From the NCBI GenBank assembly GCA_009873635.1, contig WAHY01000002.1, positions 70,911-123,092 of the forward strand: a stretch of DNA of 52,182 nt, written 5' to 3'. The notes beneath the pieces were generated by a model. That model saw only the letters and a program-made list of their open reading frames with translations, was not told where the DNA came from and did no database searches. How positions within the stretch are numbered: the first letter of the stretch is position 1; the number at the start of each line of letters is the position of its first letter. This document shows, one piece after another, positions 8,642 to 18,347 of this stretch. Position numbers and translations under genes: made by a program. Origin of the DNA: Nitrospinota bacterium. Its GTDB lineage: Bacteria; Nitrospinota; Nitrospinia; Nitrospinales; VA-1.

Positions 8642-9210
8642 TTTTGATGATCGACAATTATGACTCGTTTACATACAACCTTGTGCAATACATGGGCGAG
8701 TTGGGTGCTGAAATTCGTGTGGACCGGAATGACAAAATCAGTCTCAAGGAAATTGAGGCGTTAAATCCGGAGAAGATCGTTGTTTCGCCCGGCCCATGTA
8801 CACCTACCAAGGCGGGAATTTCGGTTGAGGTGATCAAGCATTTTGCGGGAAAAATTCCTATTCTTGGCGTCTGTCTCGGTCACCAGTCGGTTGGAGTAGC
8901 ATTTGGAGGTGAAATCATAAAAGCCGGTCGTCTGATGCATGGCAAAACTTCAATGATTAGGCATGATGGAAAAACCCTGTTTAAAAATTTACCCAATCCT
9001 TTTGAGGCTACCCGGTATCACTCGCTGGTTTTGAAAAGGGAGAGTCTCCCGGACTGCTTTGAGGTTTCTGCGGAGAGCGATGATAATGAAATAATGGGTA
9101 TCCGTCATAAAGATCTTGCAATAGAAGGTGTGCAATTTCACCCTGAATCCATTTTGACAGAATGCGGCAAAGAATTGTTGGGTAACTTTATTAAAGGAAA
9201 CAACCCATGA
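8638..9210 (+). CDS. trpG: Anthranilate synthase component II (glutamine amidotransferase)
   Basis: 190-residue class I glutamine amidotransferase that releases ammonia from glutamine for TrpE. Nucleophile Cys79 lies in [10 protein letters not shown] and the His/Glu pair in [11 protein letters not shown] near the C-terminus; the oxyanion segment is SPGPCTP. I start at the ATG at 8638, which overlaps the trpE stop (ATGA) and has an AAAAGGGG stretch upstream; a GTG three codons earlier is possible. It may also serve p-aminobenzoate synthesis, as single TrpG/PabA proteins often do. The stop overlaps trpD as ATGA. Confidence 0.96.
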   Translation: MILMIDNYDSFTYNLVQYMGELGAEIRVDRNDKISLKEIEALNPEKIVVSPGPCTPTKAGISVEVIKHFAGKIPILGVCLGHQSVGVAFGGEIIKAGRLMHGKTSMIRHDGKTLFKNLPNPFEATRYHSLVLKRESLPDCFEVSAESDDNEIMGIRHKDLAIEGVQFHPESILTECGKELLGNFIKGNNP

Positions 9211-10220
9211 GTTTCCTTGCAACGCTCCATAAAGTTGTTGCGGGCAATGACCTTGAAGAGAGTGAAATGGTTTCTGCCATGACCTGTATCATGGAAGGGG
9301 AGGTCACTGATGCTCAACTCGCTGCTTTCTTAACTGCATTGCATTTGAAGGGTGAAGTCGTTGCTGAAATTGTTGGCGCGGCACGTGTGATGAGGGCTAA
9401 GGCTGAGAAACTTGATATTAAGGCAACTCCTCTCATCGATACGTGTGGAACCGGTGGTGATGGTGCTGACACCTTTAATATTTCAACCGCCAGCGCTTTG
9501 GTGACGGCAGGTGCGGGAGTTAATGTGGCCAAGCATGGTAACCGGGCTGTATCCAGCAGGTCTGGCAGTGCGGATGTTTTAAAATGCCTTGGGGTGAATA
9601 TTGATGCCGGTTTGTCAACGGTAGAGCGTTGTGTAGAAGAGGTTGGTATAGGGTTTTTGTTTGCTCCCTTGCTGCATAAAGCCATGAAGCATGCTGCCCC
9701 TGTTAGAAAAGAACTTGGATTTCGTACGATCTTTAACGTTTTAGGTCCTTTGACAAATCCAGCGAATGCCCATGCACAGGTGCTGGGTGTCTTTGATGTT
9801 AATTTGATTCAGCCGCTGGCTGAGGTGCTGTGTAACCTGGGCAGCAGGCACGCCTTGGTGGTACATGGCTCGGATGGTTTAGATGAGATCACTCTGACCG
9901 GTATAAGTCATGTGGCAGAATTGAAAAATGGAAAAGTTTTAAGTTATAGTCTGGATCCTGTAAAACTAGGTTTTAGAACTTGTAGTCCTGATGACCTCAA
10001 AGGGGGAGCGCCTGAGGAAAATGCTGAAATGATCAGGAATATTCTGAGTGGAGATAAAGGTCCGCATAGGGACATCGTTTTGCTGAATTCTGCCGCGGCC
10101 ATTTATGTGGCTGGGAAGGCAGACACTCTGGAATCGGGTATCCAATGCGCTGTTGATTCTATCGAATCCGGAAAAGCGCGAGACAAACTTAAGGATTTAT
10201 GCCGGATCACTTGCTCTTAA
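9207..10220 (+). CDS. trpD: Anthranilate phosphoribosyltransferase
   Basis: 337 residues. Transfers phosphoribose from PRPP to anthranilate. The PRPP-binding glycine-rich motif is present in D-T-C-G-T-G-G-D-G, with [17 protein letters not shown] and the conserved [13 protein letters not shown] and [14 protein letters not shown] blocks. The start ATG overlaps the trpG stop (ATGA). Not fused to trpG, unlike in enteric bacteria. Confidence 0.97.
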   Translation: MSFLATLHKVVAGNDLEESEMVSAMTCIMEGEVTDAQLAAFLTALHLKGEVVAEIVGAARVMRAKAEKLDIKATPLIDTCGTGGDGADTFNISTASALVTAGAGVNVAKHGNRAVSSRSGSADVLKCLGVNIDAGLSTVERCVEEVGIGFLFAPLLHKAMKHAAPVRKELGFRTIFNVLGPLTNPANAHAQVLGVFDVNLIQPLAEVLCNLGSRHALVVHGSDGLDEITLTGISHVAELKNGKVLSYSLDPVKLGFRTCSPDDLKGGAPEENAEMIRNILSGDKGPHRDIVLLNSAAAIYVAGKADTLESGIQCAVDSIESGKARDKLKDLCRITCS

Positions 10221-10221
10221 A

Positions 10222-11031
10222 ATGTCGAATATACTAGATAAAATATTTGCGGATAAGAAGAAGGAACTGCCAGGCACGAAATGCAAGTCGCCACTCGCAC
10301 ATCTAAAACAAAGAATGGGAGACCAGGCACCTGTTCGTGATGTTTTTAAAGCGTTGAACGAAGGTGAAAGTTCCAGGATTATCGCGGAGATCAAGCGGCG
10401 CACTCCATTTAAAGGAGAGTTGCGGGAAAACTTTAATGCGATTGAAATTGGCAGGGACTATTTTAAAAATGGTGCGGCCACCCTTTCCATCCTGACTGAA
10501 AGTAATTACTTTGGCAGTCACATTGGAATTCTTGAAGAGGTGAGGCCCGTTGCTCCGATCCCCTTGCTGCGTAAAGATTTTATTTGTGACGAGTATCAGG
10601 TTTATGAGTCACGGGCATACGGAGCGGATCTGTTTTTGCTGATTGCTACCTGGCTTGAACAAAATCAATTGAATGACCTTATCAGCCTCGGTAGGGAATT
10701 GGGCCTACCCGCATTAGTGGAAACGCATAATGAATATGATATGGAGAAAGCCTTTGAGGCCAGGGCGAATTTAATCGGGATAAATAATCGAGACTTGACC
10801 AATGGAAAAACCGATTTGGATATTTCCCGGCGTTTGATACCAATGGCATTGCAAGAGTCGGGGCATACACTTGTCTGTGAGAGTGGAATTCATGGCAGGG
10901 TAGAAATTGAGGAGTTTGAAAAAATAGGGGCGCATGCATTTTTGATCGGCGAAAGCTTGATGACCGCACCAAATATTCCTGAAAAGCTGATGGAACTATT
11001 AGGCAATGGCAAATCAACAAGTGAAGGTTAA
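10222..11031 (+). CDS. trpC: Indole-3-glycerol phosphate synthase
   Basis: 269 residues. TIM-barrel enzyme that closes the indole ring of CdRP with loss of CO2 and water. Seen: IAEIKRRTPFKGELR with the catalytic Lys, PLLRKDFICDEYQV, LIGINNRDL and LVCESGIHG. The open frame continues upstream inside trpD, but the ATG at 10222, one base after the trpD TAA, matches the usual N-terminus. Not fused to TrpF. The last 26 nt overlap trpF. Confidence 0.96.
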   Translation: MSNILDKIFADKKKELPGTKCKSPLAHLKQRMGDQAPVRDVFKALNEGESSRIIAEIKRRTPFKGELRENFNAIEIGRDYFKNGAATLSILTESNYFGSHIGILEEVRPVAPIPLLRKDFICDEYQVYESRAYGADLFLLIATWLEQNQLNDLISLGRELGLPALVETHNEYDMEKAFEARANLIGINNRDLTNGKTDLDISRRLIPMALQESGHTLVCESGIHGRVEIEEFEKIGAHAFLIGESLMTAPNIPEKLMELLGNGKSTSEG

Positions 11032-11638
11032 AATTTGCGGTATGACTCAGTTGAAGGATGCTGTGTATGCTGTCGAACAAGGGGCCGATGCGGTCGGTTT
11101 TATTTTCTACAAAAAAAGCCCACGGTCGGTTACGATGAAAGGTGTTAAGGAGATTATTTCAAAACTTCCGCCATTGGTCGATACGGTTGGTGTTTTTGTC
11201 AATGAAACATCCGATCGAGTAAATAAAATTGCTGATTACTGCGGGCTTGACATGGTGCAGCTGCATGGCGATGAGTCTCCTGCGTTTTGTCGAAAAATTC
11301 GCAGGCGTGTGATCAAAGCCTGTCGTGTTGAAAATTTGCAATCAATCAAGCAGCTGGAGAAATACCCGGTTAGTGGTTTCCTGCTGGATACTTTTTCAGA
11401 AAATACCCACGGTGGAACAGGAAAAACTTTTGACTGGAACCTTGCGCTCCCTGCAAAAAAAATTGGACCCGTTATTTTGGCAGGTGGATTGACGCCTGGA
11501 AATGTTCGCCAGGCTTTAAACAGGGTACGGCCTTACGGTGTGGATGTGTGTTCGGGAGTGGAAAAATCACCAGGAATTAAAGACCCTGAAAAGGTTCGTT
11601 CGTTTATGGCAAATATTAGATCAGGGAGTAAATTATGA
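11006..11638 (+). CDS. trpF: Phosphoribosylanthranilate isomerase
   Basis: 210 residues, a complete TIM-barrel isomerase that turns PRA into CdRP by Amadori rearrangement. The catalytic Cys is Cys11 in VKICGMT; the general-acid Asp lies in the L-L-D-T-F segment, and [16 protein letters not shown] forms the C-terminal phosphate-binding part. It begins 26 nt before trpC ends, in another frame, and its stop overlaps trpB (ATGA). Confidence 0.96.
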   Translation: MANQQVKVKICGMTQLKDAVYAVEQGADAVGFIFYKKSPRSVTMKGVKEIISKLPPLVDTVGVFVNETSDRVNKIADYCGLDMVQLHGDESPAFCRKIRRRVIKACRVENLQSIKQLEKYPVSGFLLDTFSENTHGGTGKTFDWNLALPAKKIGPVILAGGLTPGNVRQALNRVRPYGVDVCSGVEKSPGIKDPEKVRSFMANIRSGSKL

Positions 11639-12834
11639 AGCCGCATAAATTGCCCGATTCAAGCGGGCACTTCGGAAAATTTGGGGGCAAGTATGTCATT
11701 GAAACCCTGATGCCGGCTCTGAAAGAACTGGAGCAGGTTTATGGGGAAGCTAAAGGCGATCCGCAGTTTAAAAAAGATATGGGCTATTACTTGAGGCATT
11801 ATGTTGGTCGTCCTACCTCACTTTATTTTGCCCAACGTCTCACAGAGCACCTCGGTGGTGCCAGAATTTACCTGAAACGTGAAGACCTGACTCATACCGG
11901 TGCCCATAAAATCAATAACACCATAGGCAGTGCGTTGTTGACAAAACGAATGGGTAAAAAGAAGGTGATTGCTGAAACCGGAGCAGGTCAACATGGCGTG
12001 GCAACAGCAACTGCTGCTTCCTTGTTCGGGCTGGAATGTGAGGTGTTCATGGGGGAAGAAGATATGAGAAGGCAAACTCTCAATGTTTTCCGCATGAGAC
12101 TTTTGGGAGCTAAAGTCACCCCTGTGACCGGTGGAACCCGTACCCTTAAGGATGCCACAAGCGAAGCTATAAGGAACTGGATCACCACCGTAGAGAGCAC
12201 CCACTATATTATTGGTTCCGTTGTCGGTCCACACCCTTATCCTATGATAGTCAGGGACTTCCAGAAAGTGATTGGCGAAGAGTCCATAAACCAAATCATG
12301 GAAATGGAAGGTCGGTTGCCCGATGTTTGTGTTGCCTGTGTAGGTGGAGGCAGCAACTCTATGGGTTTGTTTTATCCTTTTCTTGATAATGAAAATGTCC
12401 GGCTTGTTGGTGTAGAAGCCGCGGGACATGGTATTGATACAGACAAACACGGTGCCTCTCTCACCAAAGGTTCACCAGGTGTTCTGCATGGGATGATGAG
12501 TTATCTTTTACATGATGATGACGGGCAGGTGACTGAGGCGCATTCTGTATCGGCGGGACTGGATTACCCCGGAGTCGGGTGCGAGCACAGCCACCTAAGG
12601 GCAACAGGCAGGGCGAACTATGTACCGATCAGTGATGAAGAGGCAATGGAAGGTTTTAAACTTCTTTCTCAACTGGAAGGCATCATTCCGGCTCTGGAGT
12701 CTGCGCATGCTATTGCCCAGGTTATGCAGATGGCTCCTGATATGAAAAAAGATGAAGTCATTCTGGTTTGTTTATCTGGCCGGGGTGATAAAGATGTGAA
12801 CCAGGTTGCGGAGATGATGGGAGTTTCCTTGTGA
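11635..12834 (+). CDS. trpB: Tryptophan synthase beta chain
   Basis: 399 residues, canonical TrpB1 type. PLP-dependent: condenses indole with serine. The PLP-binding Lys is Lys92 in [13 protein letters not shown], and the phosphate-binding glycine loop is [21 protein letters not shown] is also typical. The N-terminus ([19 protein letters not shown]) is typical of TrpB1 rather than the TrpB2 class. Start overlaps the trpF stop (ATGA) and stop overlaps trpA (GTGA), consistent with coupled synthesis of the alpha2beta2 complex. Confidence 0.98.
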   Translation: MKPHKLPDSSGHFGKFGGKYVIETLMPALKELEQVYGEAKGDPQFKKDMGYYLRHYVGRPTSLYFAQRLTEHLGGARIYLKREDLTHTGAHKINNTIGSALLTKRMGKKKVIAETGAGQHGVATATAASLFGLECEVFMGEEDMRRQTLNVFRMRLLGAKVTPVTGGTRTLKDATSEAIRNWITTVESTHYIIGSVVGPHPYPMIVRDFQKVIGEESINQIMEMEGRLPDVCVACVGGGSNSMGLFYPFLDNENVRLVGVEAAGHGIDTDKHGASLTKGSPGVLHGMMSYLLHDDDGQVTEAHSVSAGLDYPGVGCEHSHLRATGRANYVPISDEEAMEGFKLLSQLEGIIPALESAHAIAQVMQMAPDMKKDEVILVCLSGRGDKDVNQVAEMMGVSL

Positions 12835-13622
12835 GTCGTATTGAAAAACGTTTCAAAAGTTTGAATGGCGATAAAGCTCTGGTGGCTTTTTTTACTGCCG
12901 GGGATCCAGACTTGTCGTCATCAAAAGATATTTTTTCTGTAGTCGAGAAAAGCGGTGCCGATATCATTGAACTGGGTGTCCCGTTTTCAGATCCGCTTGC
13001 TGACGGACCAGTTATTCAGGCTTCGGCACACCGTTCACTTAAGAATGGAACAACTTTAGTGAAAATCCTGGAACTGGTCAAAGACATCAGGAGCCAGTCA
13101 CAATTACCGATTGTTTTAATGAGCAGTTTCAATCCCATCTTGGTTTATGGTCAAGAAAAGTTCGTGACCGATGCTGTCAGTGCCGGCGTGGATGGAGTGA
13201 TCCTCCCTGACCTGCCTCCTGAAGAGGCCAAAGAGTTTTTAGGGTTTGCCGATGAAAAAAAACTGGACATGATTTTTCTCCTGGCGCCTACAAGTACCCA
13301 GGATCGGATTAAAATGGTTGATGACGCGAGCAGCGGTTTTATTTACTACGTTTCTCTTACAGGAACAACAGGAACTAAAAAATCACTTGCTAAAAACCTC
13401 GAAGAGAAAGTGACTTCTATTAAGAAACAGGTGGGATTGCCGGTGTTGGTTGGGTTTGGTATTTCCGGACCAGAACAAGCGAAAGAAGCCGCGCAATACT
13501 CTGATGGAGTGATCATTGGCAGTGCCATTGTTAAATTGATTGAGTCACACTCTGACTCTGAAGAAAGAAATAAAAGCATCGCGGAATTTGTGTCCAGTAT
13601 TAGAACAGCCCTCAACTCTTGA
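12831..13622 (+). CDS. trpA: Tryptophan synthase alpha chain
   Basis: 263 residues, full length. Cleaves indole-3-glycerol phosphate to indole, which is channelled to TrpB. The catalytic Glu lies in [15 protein letters not shown] near residue 47, with the second acidic residue in the same motif. The phosphate-binding segments G-F-G-I-S and I-I-G-S-A-I-V are present. Starts with GTG at 12831, overlapping the trpB stop (GTGA). Last gene of the trp operon; a glycosyltransferase follows after 9 nt with no terminator, so read-through is likely. Confidence 0.97.
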   Translation: MSRIEKRFKSLNGDKALVAFFTAGDPDLSSSKDIFSVVEKSGADIIELGVPFSDPLADGPVIQASAHRSLKNGTTLVKILELVKDIRSQSQLPIVLMSSFNPILVYGQEKFVTDAVSAGVDGVILPDLPPEEAKEFLGFADEKKLDMIFLLAPTSTQDRIKMVDDASSGFIYYVSLTGTTGTKKSLAKNLEEKVTSIKKQVGLPVLVGFGISGPEQAKEAAQYSDGVIIGSAIVKLIESHSDSEERNKSIAEFVSSIRTALNS

Positions 13623-13631
13623 ATTGGCTCC

Positions 13632-14315
13632 ATGCCTTCCCGCATATCTGTTGTTATTCCTGCATTCAATGAAGAACAGTCAATAGGTTTGGTTCTTGAT
13701 GCTCTGCCAAAAGACTTGATCCACGAAACCATTGTTGTTGATAATAATTCGACCGATGATACTGCCCGGTTTGCCAGAGAAAAAGGTGCACGGGTGGTTA
13801 CGGAGAAAAGAAGGGGTTATGGTTCTGCCTGCCTGAAAGGAATTTCTGAACTGGACAATCCTGATATTGTGGTTTTTCTTGATGGAGACTTTAGTGACTA
13901 TCCTGAAGAAATTGTAAAGTTGATAGAGCCTATAGAAACTGGAGTGATGGATTTTGTTCTTGGCAGTAGAATGGTTCTGCCTGAAAGCCGTCAGGCATTA
14001 TTACCGCAGTCAAGATATGGCAATCAGCTTGCGGTCTTTTTAATTCGCATGTTTTTTCGACACCGGTATACAGATCTGGGGCCGTTTCGTGCTATTCGCT
14101 ATGATTCGTTGAAGTCCATTGCCATGAAGGACACCAATTTCGGGTGGACTGTGGAAATGCAGATAAAGGGCGTTAAAGCTGGGCTGCGTATTATGGAAGT
14201 TCCTGTGAAATATAGAGATAGAATAGGAGTCTCCAAGATCACAGGAACATTTTCAGGGACGATCAAGGCTGGAATAAAAATTATTTACACCATCTTCAAG
14301 TATTTGTTAACCTGA
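13632..14315 (+). CDS. GT2 glycosyltransferase (polyprenyl-phosphate glycosyltransferase-like)
   Basis: 227-residue family 2 glycosyltransferase. Seen: the N-terminal nucleotide-binding fold (ISVVIPAFNEEQSI), the acceptor-side VVDNNSTDDTA, the D-x-D-type VVFLDGDFSDYP, and VLGSRM followed by R-Y-G-N. The short C-terminus carries no clear multi-pass membrane domain. Resembles dolichyl- or undecaprenyl-phosphate sugar transferases of the DPM1 kind; donor and acceptor cannot be read from sequence. Lies 9 nt after trpA, with no strong ribosome-binding site visible, so expression may depend on read-through. Confidence 0.83.
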   Translation: MPSRISVVIPAFNEEQSIGLVLDALPKDLIHETIVVDNNSTDDTARFAREKGARVVTEKRRGYGSACLKGISELDNPDIVVFLDGDFSDYPEEIVKLIEPIETGVMDFVLGSRMVLPESRQALLPQSRYGNQLAVFLIRMFFRHRYTDLGPFRAIRYDSLKSIAMKDTNFGWTVEMQIKGVKAGLRIMEVPVKYRDRIGVSKITGTFSGTIKAGIKIIYTIFKYLLT

Positions 14316-14319
14316 CTTC

Positions 14320-15108
14320 ATGCCAGTCCTTCATAAAATACTTCGTATAGCTTTTCTACTGCTTTTTGTCTTTTCATGCCCACCTTTTGGGTGGGCTGCT
14401 GATATTACTTCCCTGGTTGAAAATCGAATTAGCCATGATGGAAAGACTCTTGACCTTAGTGGATTGAACATTGGTCCATCAGGCGCAAAACAATTGGCTG
14501 AATTAGAGATTCTCAATGGAATCACCACACTTCACTTGCAGGGTAATAATATTAAAGCTCGTGGAATGAAAGCTCTTGCAAAATCTACTCACCTGAGCGG
14601 ATTGAAGCATATGGATTTATGGGGAAACCTGATTGGTGACCTGGGGCTGAAAGCCATTTCAGAGTCGCCTTATTTGATAAATCTTGAGACCTTAAAACTT
14701 TGGAAAAATGAGATTAGTGATGACGGTATCGAATTGATGGTGGCTTCTGAAAATTTTTCCCACCTGAAAACACTCATGCTCAATGATAACCTGATCACAC
14801 CTGTTGGGGCAGAAATGCTTGCATCCTCTGATGTATTCCCCGAACTGGAAACGTTGAATTTATTTCGAAATAATATTGGTGATGATGGCGCAATAGCGTT
14901 TGCCGTTTCTGAAAAATACTCAAATCTGCAATTGTTGTATATGGGGGAAAATCAGATTACAGACCAGGGCGCTGTTGCCTTAATCGAATCAACTTATTTT
15001 CCCAACCTGAAAGTTCTGGATCTGGCGATGAATTCATTGGGGGAAGCCACGATGATGGCGGCTTTTCAAGTCAATCGCAAGGGTAAGGTTCAAATTGTCT
15101 ACCGCTAG
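14320..15108 (+). CDS. Secreted leucine-rich repeat protein
   Basis: 262 residues. A signal peptide (about 1-27, ending G-W-A-A) is followed by about eight RI-type LRRs of roughly 25 residues with the pattern L-x-L-x-x-N-x-I-G/S-D-x-G. Starts 4 nt after the glycosyltransferase stop, without a clear ribosome-binding site, so the two are probably cotranscribed. Related in repeat type to the cytoplasmic LRR protein at 4.2 kb and the secreted one at 17.3 kb, but exported. Probably periplasmic or surface-exposed; binding partner unknown. Confidence 0.82.
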   Translation: MPVLHKILRIAFLLLFVFSCPPFGWAADITSLVENRISHDGKTLDLSGLNIGPSGAKQLAELEILNGITTLHLQGNNIKARGMKALAKSTHLSGLKHMDLWGNLIGDLGLKAISESPYLINLETLKLWKNEISDDGIELMVASENFSHLKTLMLNDNLITPVGAEMLASSDVFPELETLNLFRNNIGDDGAIAFAVSEKYSNLQLLYMGENQITDQGAVALIESTYFPNLKVLDLAMNSLGEATMMAAFQVNRKGKVQIVYR

Positions 15109-15112
15109 TGGC

Positions 15113-15162
15113 GTTGCCGCCACAGGCAACTAGAAAGGTGTTTTGACGGACTCTTGGTCCGT
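15113..15162 (+). repeat. Two tandem short hairpins between the LRR and NHL genes
   Basis: GTTGCC (15113-15118) pairs with GGCAAC (15125-15130), and ACGGAC (15146-15151) pairs with GTCCGT (15157-15162). No clear T-tract follows, so they may be weak terminators or mRNA-processing or stability elements. Confidence 0.45.
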
Positions 15163-15173
15163 TCTCTACGTAT

Positions 15174-17309
15174 ATGAAATATTTTCTTATTTTAAGGGTT
15201 TTGCTGCTGATACTTGCAGTTTCCTCAACAGCCACTGCAGAAAATCTTTTTCCTTATAAAGATGTGGGTGACGGAAAACCTGCAACATCAGTTTCATTAA
15301 CACTTGTTGATGGAGTTGTTGTTGATCGGGATGGAAATATTTATCTTTCGCACCGTTCCAAAAACCGTATTCGTAAAGTTACTCCTGATGGAATTATTAC
15401 CACGATAGCCGGCAATGGCACTGCCGGGTTTTCCGGGGATGGCGGTCCCGCATTAGAAGCTTCTCTTAATTTTCCTGCGGGACTCGCATTAGACTGGGCG
15501 GGTAATTTGTATGTTGCAGACCGAAATAACCATCGTATCCGGATGATTTCAAATAGTGGCATTATTACCACTGTTGCGGGGACTGGCAAGCCTGATTTTG
15601 GCGGTGACGGTGGGCCGGCCATCGAAGCCCATTTAAACCTTCCATCCGATGTGGAAGTCGGCCCTAATGACCAGCTTTATATTTCTGACCGTTCGAACAA
15701 TCGCATCCGAAAAATAGGAAAAGATGGAGTCATCACGACTGTAGCCGGCATTGGAGCGCCCGGTTTTGGCGGTGATTTTGGTCTTGCTACTAATGCGGTG
15801 CTGAAACATCCCTTTGGAATTTCCCTGGACAAGCATGGAAATTTGTATATCGCCGATCGGGGTAATAACCGCGTCCGCAAAGTTGACGATGAGGGAATCA
15901 TCACCACCCTTGCTGGTGACAGCATGCATTCTTTTGGCGGTGATTACGGTCCATCCTCTTACTCAAGCCTCGCATACCCCACTGATGTTGCTGCGGATGA
16001 CTTGGGCAATGTATACATTTCTGACCGAAACAATAACCGTATTCGAAAGATTGACGGACAAGGTGTTATCACAACTTTTATGGGGACGGGCCATACTGAC
16101 TTTAACGGTGATAATGAAATTGCCCCGGAAACAAACTTGTATCTACCTTTATCATTGGCTATACACCCTGATAAAAAACTGGTTGTGGTTGATCGCTCTC
16201 ATCACCGTGTCCGCACTGTTGGGCTTAAGGATTCTATGGTTTCAACGATTGCAGGTAATGGGAAACCATTGTTTAAAGGAGATGGAGGGCCTGGCACGGG
16301 GGCTACACTAAATACCCCCTCAGGTATATGTATAGACAGTCGAAATAATATCCTTGTCGCCGATTTGCAGCATCACCGCATCCGCAAGCTGTCTCCTGAT
16401 GGAATCATTACAACATTTGCTGGGAATGGGAGAGAGGGTAACGAAGGAAATGGGGGGCCGGCACTTTTATCATCTTTGTTCATGCCTTCGACTATGGCGA
16501 TTGATCATAAAGACAATGTTTATGTAGTGCACCGGCTTGGGAATGGTTGGGTTGTTCGAAAAATTTCTGTGGATGGAACGATCACGCATTTTGCCGGAAA
16601 TGGTCAACAGGGGAGTGAGGGCGATGGGGGGCCGGCTGTTGATGCATCGTTTTACACGATCAGTGATATCGCTGTGGATAAGGAAGGAAATGTTTATGTT
16701 TCTGATTCCTCCAATCGGTCGATCCGTAAAGTAAGCAAGGATGGTATCATTCGAAGAGTGGTGGATGAAACCATGGTTTCTATGGGAGAAGAATTTCACC
16801 CGAACAGTGTTCTGGTTGATAATAACGGTTCTATTTACTTCTCTGATTCAGGAAGCAGTCGAATTGTTAAAAAGAATCCTGAAGGAAAATTTGAGATTAT
16901 TGGCGGGTCTGGAGAGTTTAAAGACAGCGGTGATGGCGGTTTGGCCCTTTCAGCCGGAATCAGATCGCCCGGCGGATTGGTTCTGGGAAGCGACGGAGCA
17001 ATTTATATAGCAGAAGAACAAACTGCGAGAATAAGAAAGATTAATGTTGATGGTACAATTGACCTGGTGGCAGGGGTCGGGACAAAAGGCTTTTCAGGTG
17101 ACCAGGGTCCAGCTATTCAGGCTCAGATAAAAAGTCCATACAGGATGGTTTTCGATAAGAATGATAACTTGATTTTTACAGATCGGGATAATAACCGTAT
17201 CCGAAAAATTGATTCTCAGGGCATAATTTCTACATTAGCCGGTCACGGTAACTTTGGTTGGATGCAGGATGGTCTCGAAGTCCGCATCACCGTGCAGGAT
17301 TTTCCATAG
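15174..17309 (+). CDS. Secreted NHL-repeat protein (12 repeats)
   Basis: 711 residues. Signal peptide (about 1-22, cleavage after A-T-A) followed by twelve NHL repeats of about 55 residues. Each has N-x-Y-x-x-D-R-x-x-N-R-I-R-K-I, then G-I-I-T-T-x-A-G, then F-x-G-D-G-G-P-A. Twelve blades would make two six-bladed propellers. The fifth, sixth, eighth and tenth repeats are the most degenerate. NHL propellers bind proteins, sugars or RNA; in secreted bacterial forms the ligand is generally unknown. Lies between two secreted LRR genes and probably forms one transcript with them. No good ribosome-binding site is visible at the ATG. Confidence 0.88.
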   Translation: MKYFLILRVLLLILAVSSTATAENLFPYKDVGDGKPATSVSLTLVDGVVVDRDGNIYLSHRSKNRIRKVTPDGIITTIAGNGTAGFSGDGGPALEASLNFPAGLALDWAGNLYVADRNNHRIRMISNSGIITTVAGTGKPDFGGDGGPAIEAHLNLPSDVEVGPNDQLYISDRSNNRIRKIGKDGVITTVAGIGAPGFGGDFGLATNAVLKHPFGISLDKHGNLYIADRGNNRVRKVDDEGIITTLAGDSMHSFGGDYGPSSYSSLAYPTDVAADDLGNVYISDRNNNRIRKIDGQGVITTFMGTGHTDFNGDNEIAPETNLYLPLSLAIHPDKKLVVVDRSHHRVRTVGLKDSMVSTIAGNGKPLFKGDGGPGTGATLNTPSGICIDSRNNILVADLQHHRIRKLSPDGIITTFAGNGREGNEGNGGPALLSSLFMPSTMAIDHKDNVYVVHRLGNGWVVRKISVDGTITHFAGNGQQGSEGDGGPAVDASFYTISDIAVDKEGNVYVSDSSNRSIRKVSKDGIIRRVVDETMVSMGEEFHPNSVLVDNNGSIYFSDSGSSRIVKKNPEGKFEIIGGSGEFKDSGDGGLALSAGIRSPGGLVLGSDGAIYIAEEQTARIRKINVDGTIDLVAGVGTKGFSGDQGPAIQAQIKSPYRMVFDKNDNLIFTDRDNNRIRKIDSQGIISTLAGHGNFGWMQDGLEVRITVQDFP

Positions 17310-17322
17310 TAGCCTTTCCTCG

Positions 17323-18282
17323 ATGCTACATTTCTTTTTAAAACCATTAATAATATTACTGGCAATGTTCTGCCTTTTTGATGCGCCAGCATGGGGGTTG
17401 AACGTTAATGAACTGATTCTGAAAGAACTGAAAGAAAATGGCACCCGGCTGGACCTTCGGCATAGCGGGGCCATCGGTGATGAGGGAGCTAAACAATTAG
17501 CTAAATCGCATTTGCTGAAAAACCTGCGTTTTCTTGGTCTTCGTGCACATAATATAGGGGATGAAGGTGCCCAGGCTCTGGCATCTTCTCCGTATTTGCA
17601 GAACCTTGAGAGTCTAAATCTGTTTTACGGTACTATTGGTCCTGATGGGGCTCAATCTATTGCCTCATCCAAAAATTTGAGGCGGTTGAAATATCTTGGA
17701 CTGTGGGGAAATCAGATAGGAAAAGAAGGAGGCAGGGCTCTTGGAGAATCAACAACCTTGACTGAACTTGAGTCGTTGGACTTGACGGGCAGTCAAATTG
17801 GTAGTGAAGGTGCTCGCGCAATTGCAAACTCATCGACACTAAAGAATTTAAAAGAGCTCAGGTTGAGAAAGAATAAGCTGGGTGACAAGGGTGTGGAGCT
17901 TTTGGCGCTTTCTCCCTATTTGAGATCTCTGGAGATTTTAGATTTATCTGAAAATTCTTTTGGTCCGAGAGCGATGGAGGCTCTTGCCAAGGCTGAATGG
18001 ATTGAAAATTTGAAAGAACTGGTGTTACAAAAGAATCAAATTGGTGATCAGGGCTTAAAGGCTTTGGTGGGTCGTTCTTTGTCTTTGCAGAAACTGGATT
18101 TGCAGTGGAATAAAATTACTTTGACCGGGGCGAAGGCTCTTGCATCTTCAACAGGTTTGAGGAAGTTGAAATTTTTAGAACTATGGGGCAACTTTATTGA
18201 AGAGGAAGGAGTGCGGGTGATTCAGGGTTCCAAAAATCTGCAACAAGTTATGACACCAATTTATCCTGGTGACCCTGGGTAA
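17323..18282 (+). CDS. Secreted leucine-rich repeat protein, second copy
   Basis: 319 residues. I chose the ATG at 17323, 13 nt after the NHL stop, because it starts a clean signal peptide (about 1-26, ending P-A-W-G); the open frame extends upstream into the NHL gene. About eleven RI-type LRRs follow, with I-G-D-E-G-A-x-A-L-A-x-S as the convex-face core. The fold is the same as that of the 14.3-kb protein, but the sequence differs along its whole length. Probably periplasmic or surface-located. Confidence 0.83.
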   Translation: MLHFFLKPLIILLAMFCLFDAPAWGLNVNELILKELKENGTRLDLRHSGAIGDEGAKQLAKSHLLKNLRFLGLRAHNIGDEGAQALASSPYLQNLESLNLFYGTIGPDGAQSIASSKNLRRLKYLGLWGNQIGKEGGRALGESTTLTELESLDLTGSQIGSEGARAIANSSTLKNLKELRLRKNKLGDKGVELLALSPYLRSLEILDLSENSFGPRAMEALAKAEWIENLKELVLQKNQIGDQGLKALVGRSLSLQKLDLQWNKITLTGAKALASSTGLRKLKFLELWGNFIEEEGVRVIQGSKNLQQVMTPIYPGDPG

Positions 18283-18293
18283 AGCTAGTAGTG

Positions 18294-18343
18294 TATAATT
18301 CCCTCAATCAAAAAATGCAGTCTTAAATGAAGGGTTTTTGATT
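18294..18343 (+). promoter_or_regulatory. proA leader: TATAAT box and inverted repeat
   Basis: A perfect -10 hexamer TATAAT is at 18294-18299, without a convincing -35. In the leader AATCAAAAA (18306-18314) is complementary to TTTTTGATT (18335-18343), ending 4 nt before the proA ATG; the only purine-rich ribosome-binding candidate (GAAGGG) lies inside the loop. Confidence 0.4.
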
Positions 18344-18347
18344 CAAT

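Noticed and set aside
11818-12450. 210-codon open frame on the minus strand inside trpB
   Set aside because: It is wholly antisense to a clear trpB gene, and its composition (many C, H, F and low-complexity runs) is that of a shadow frame.
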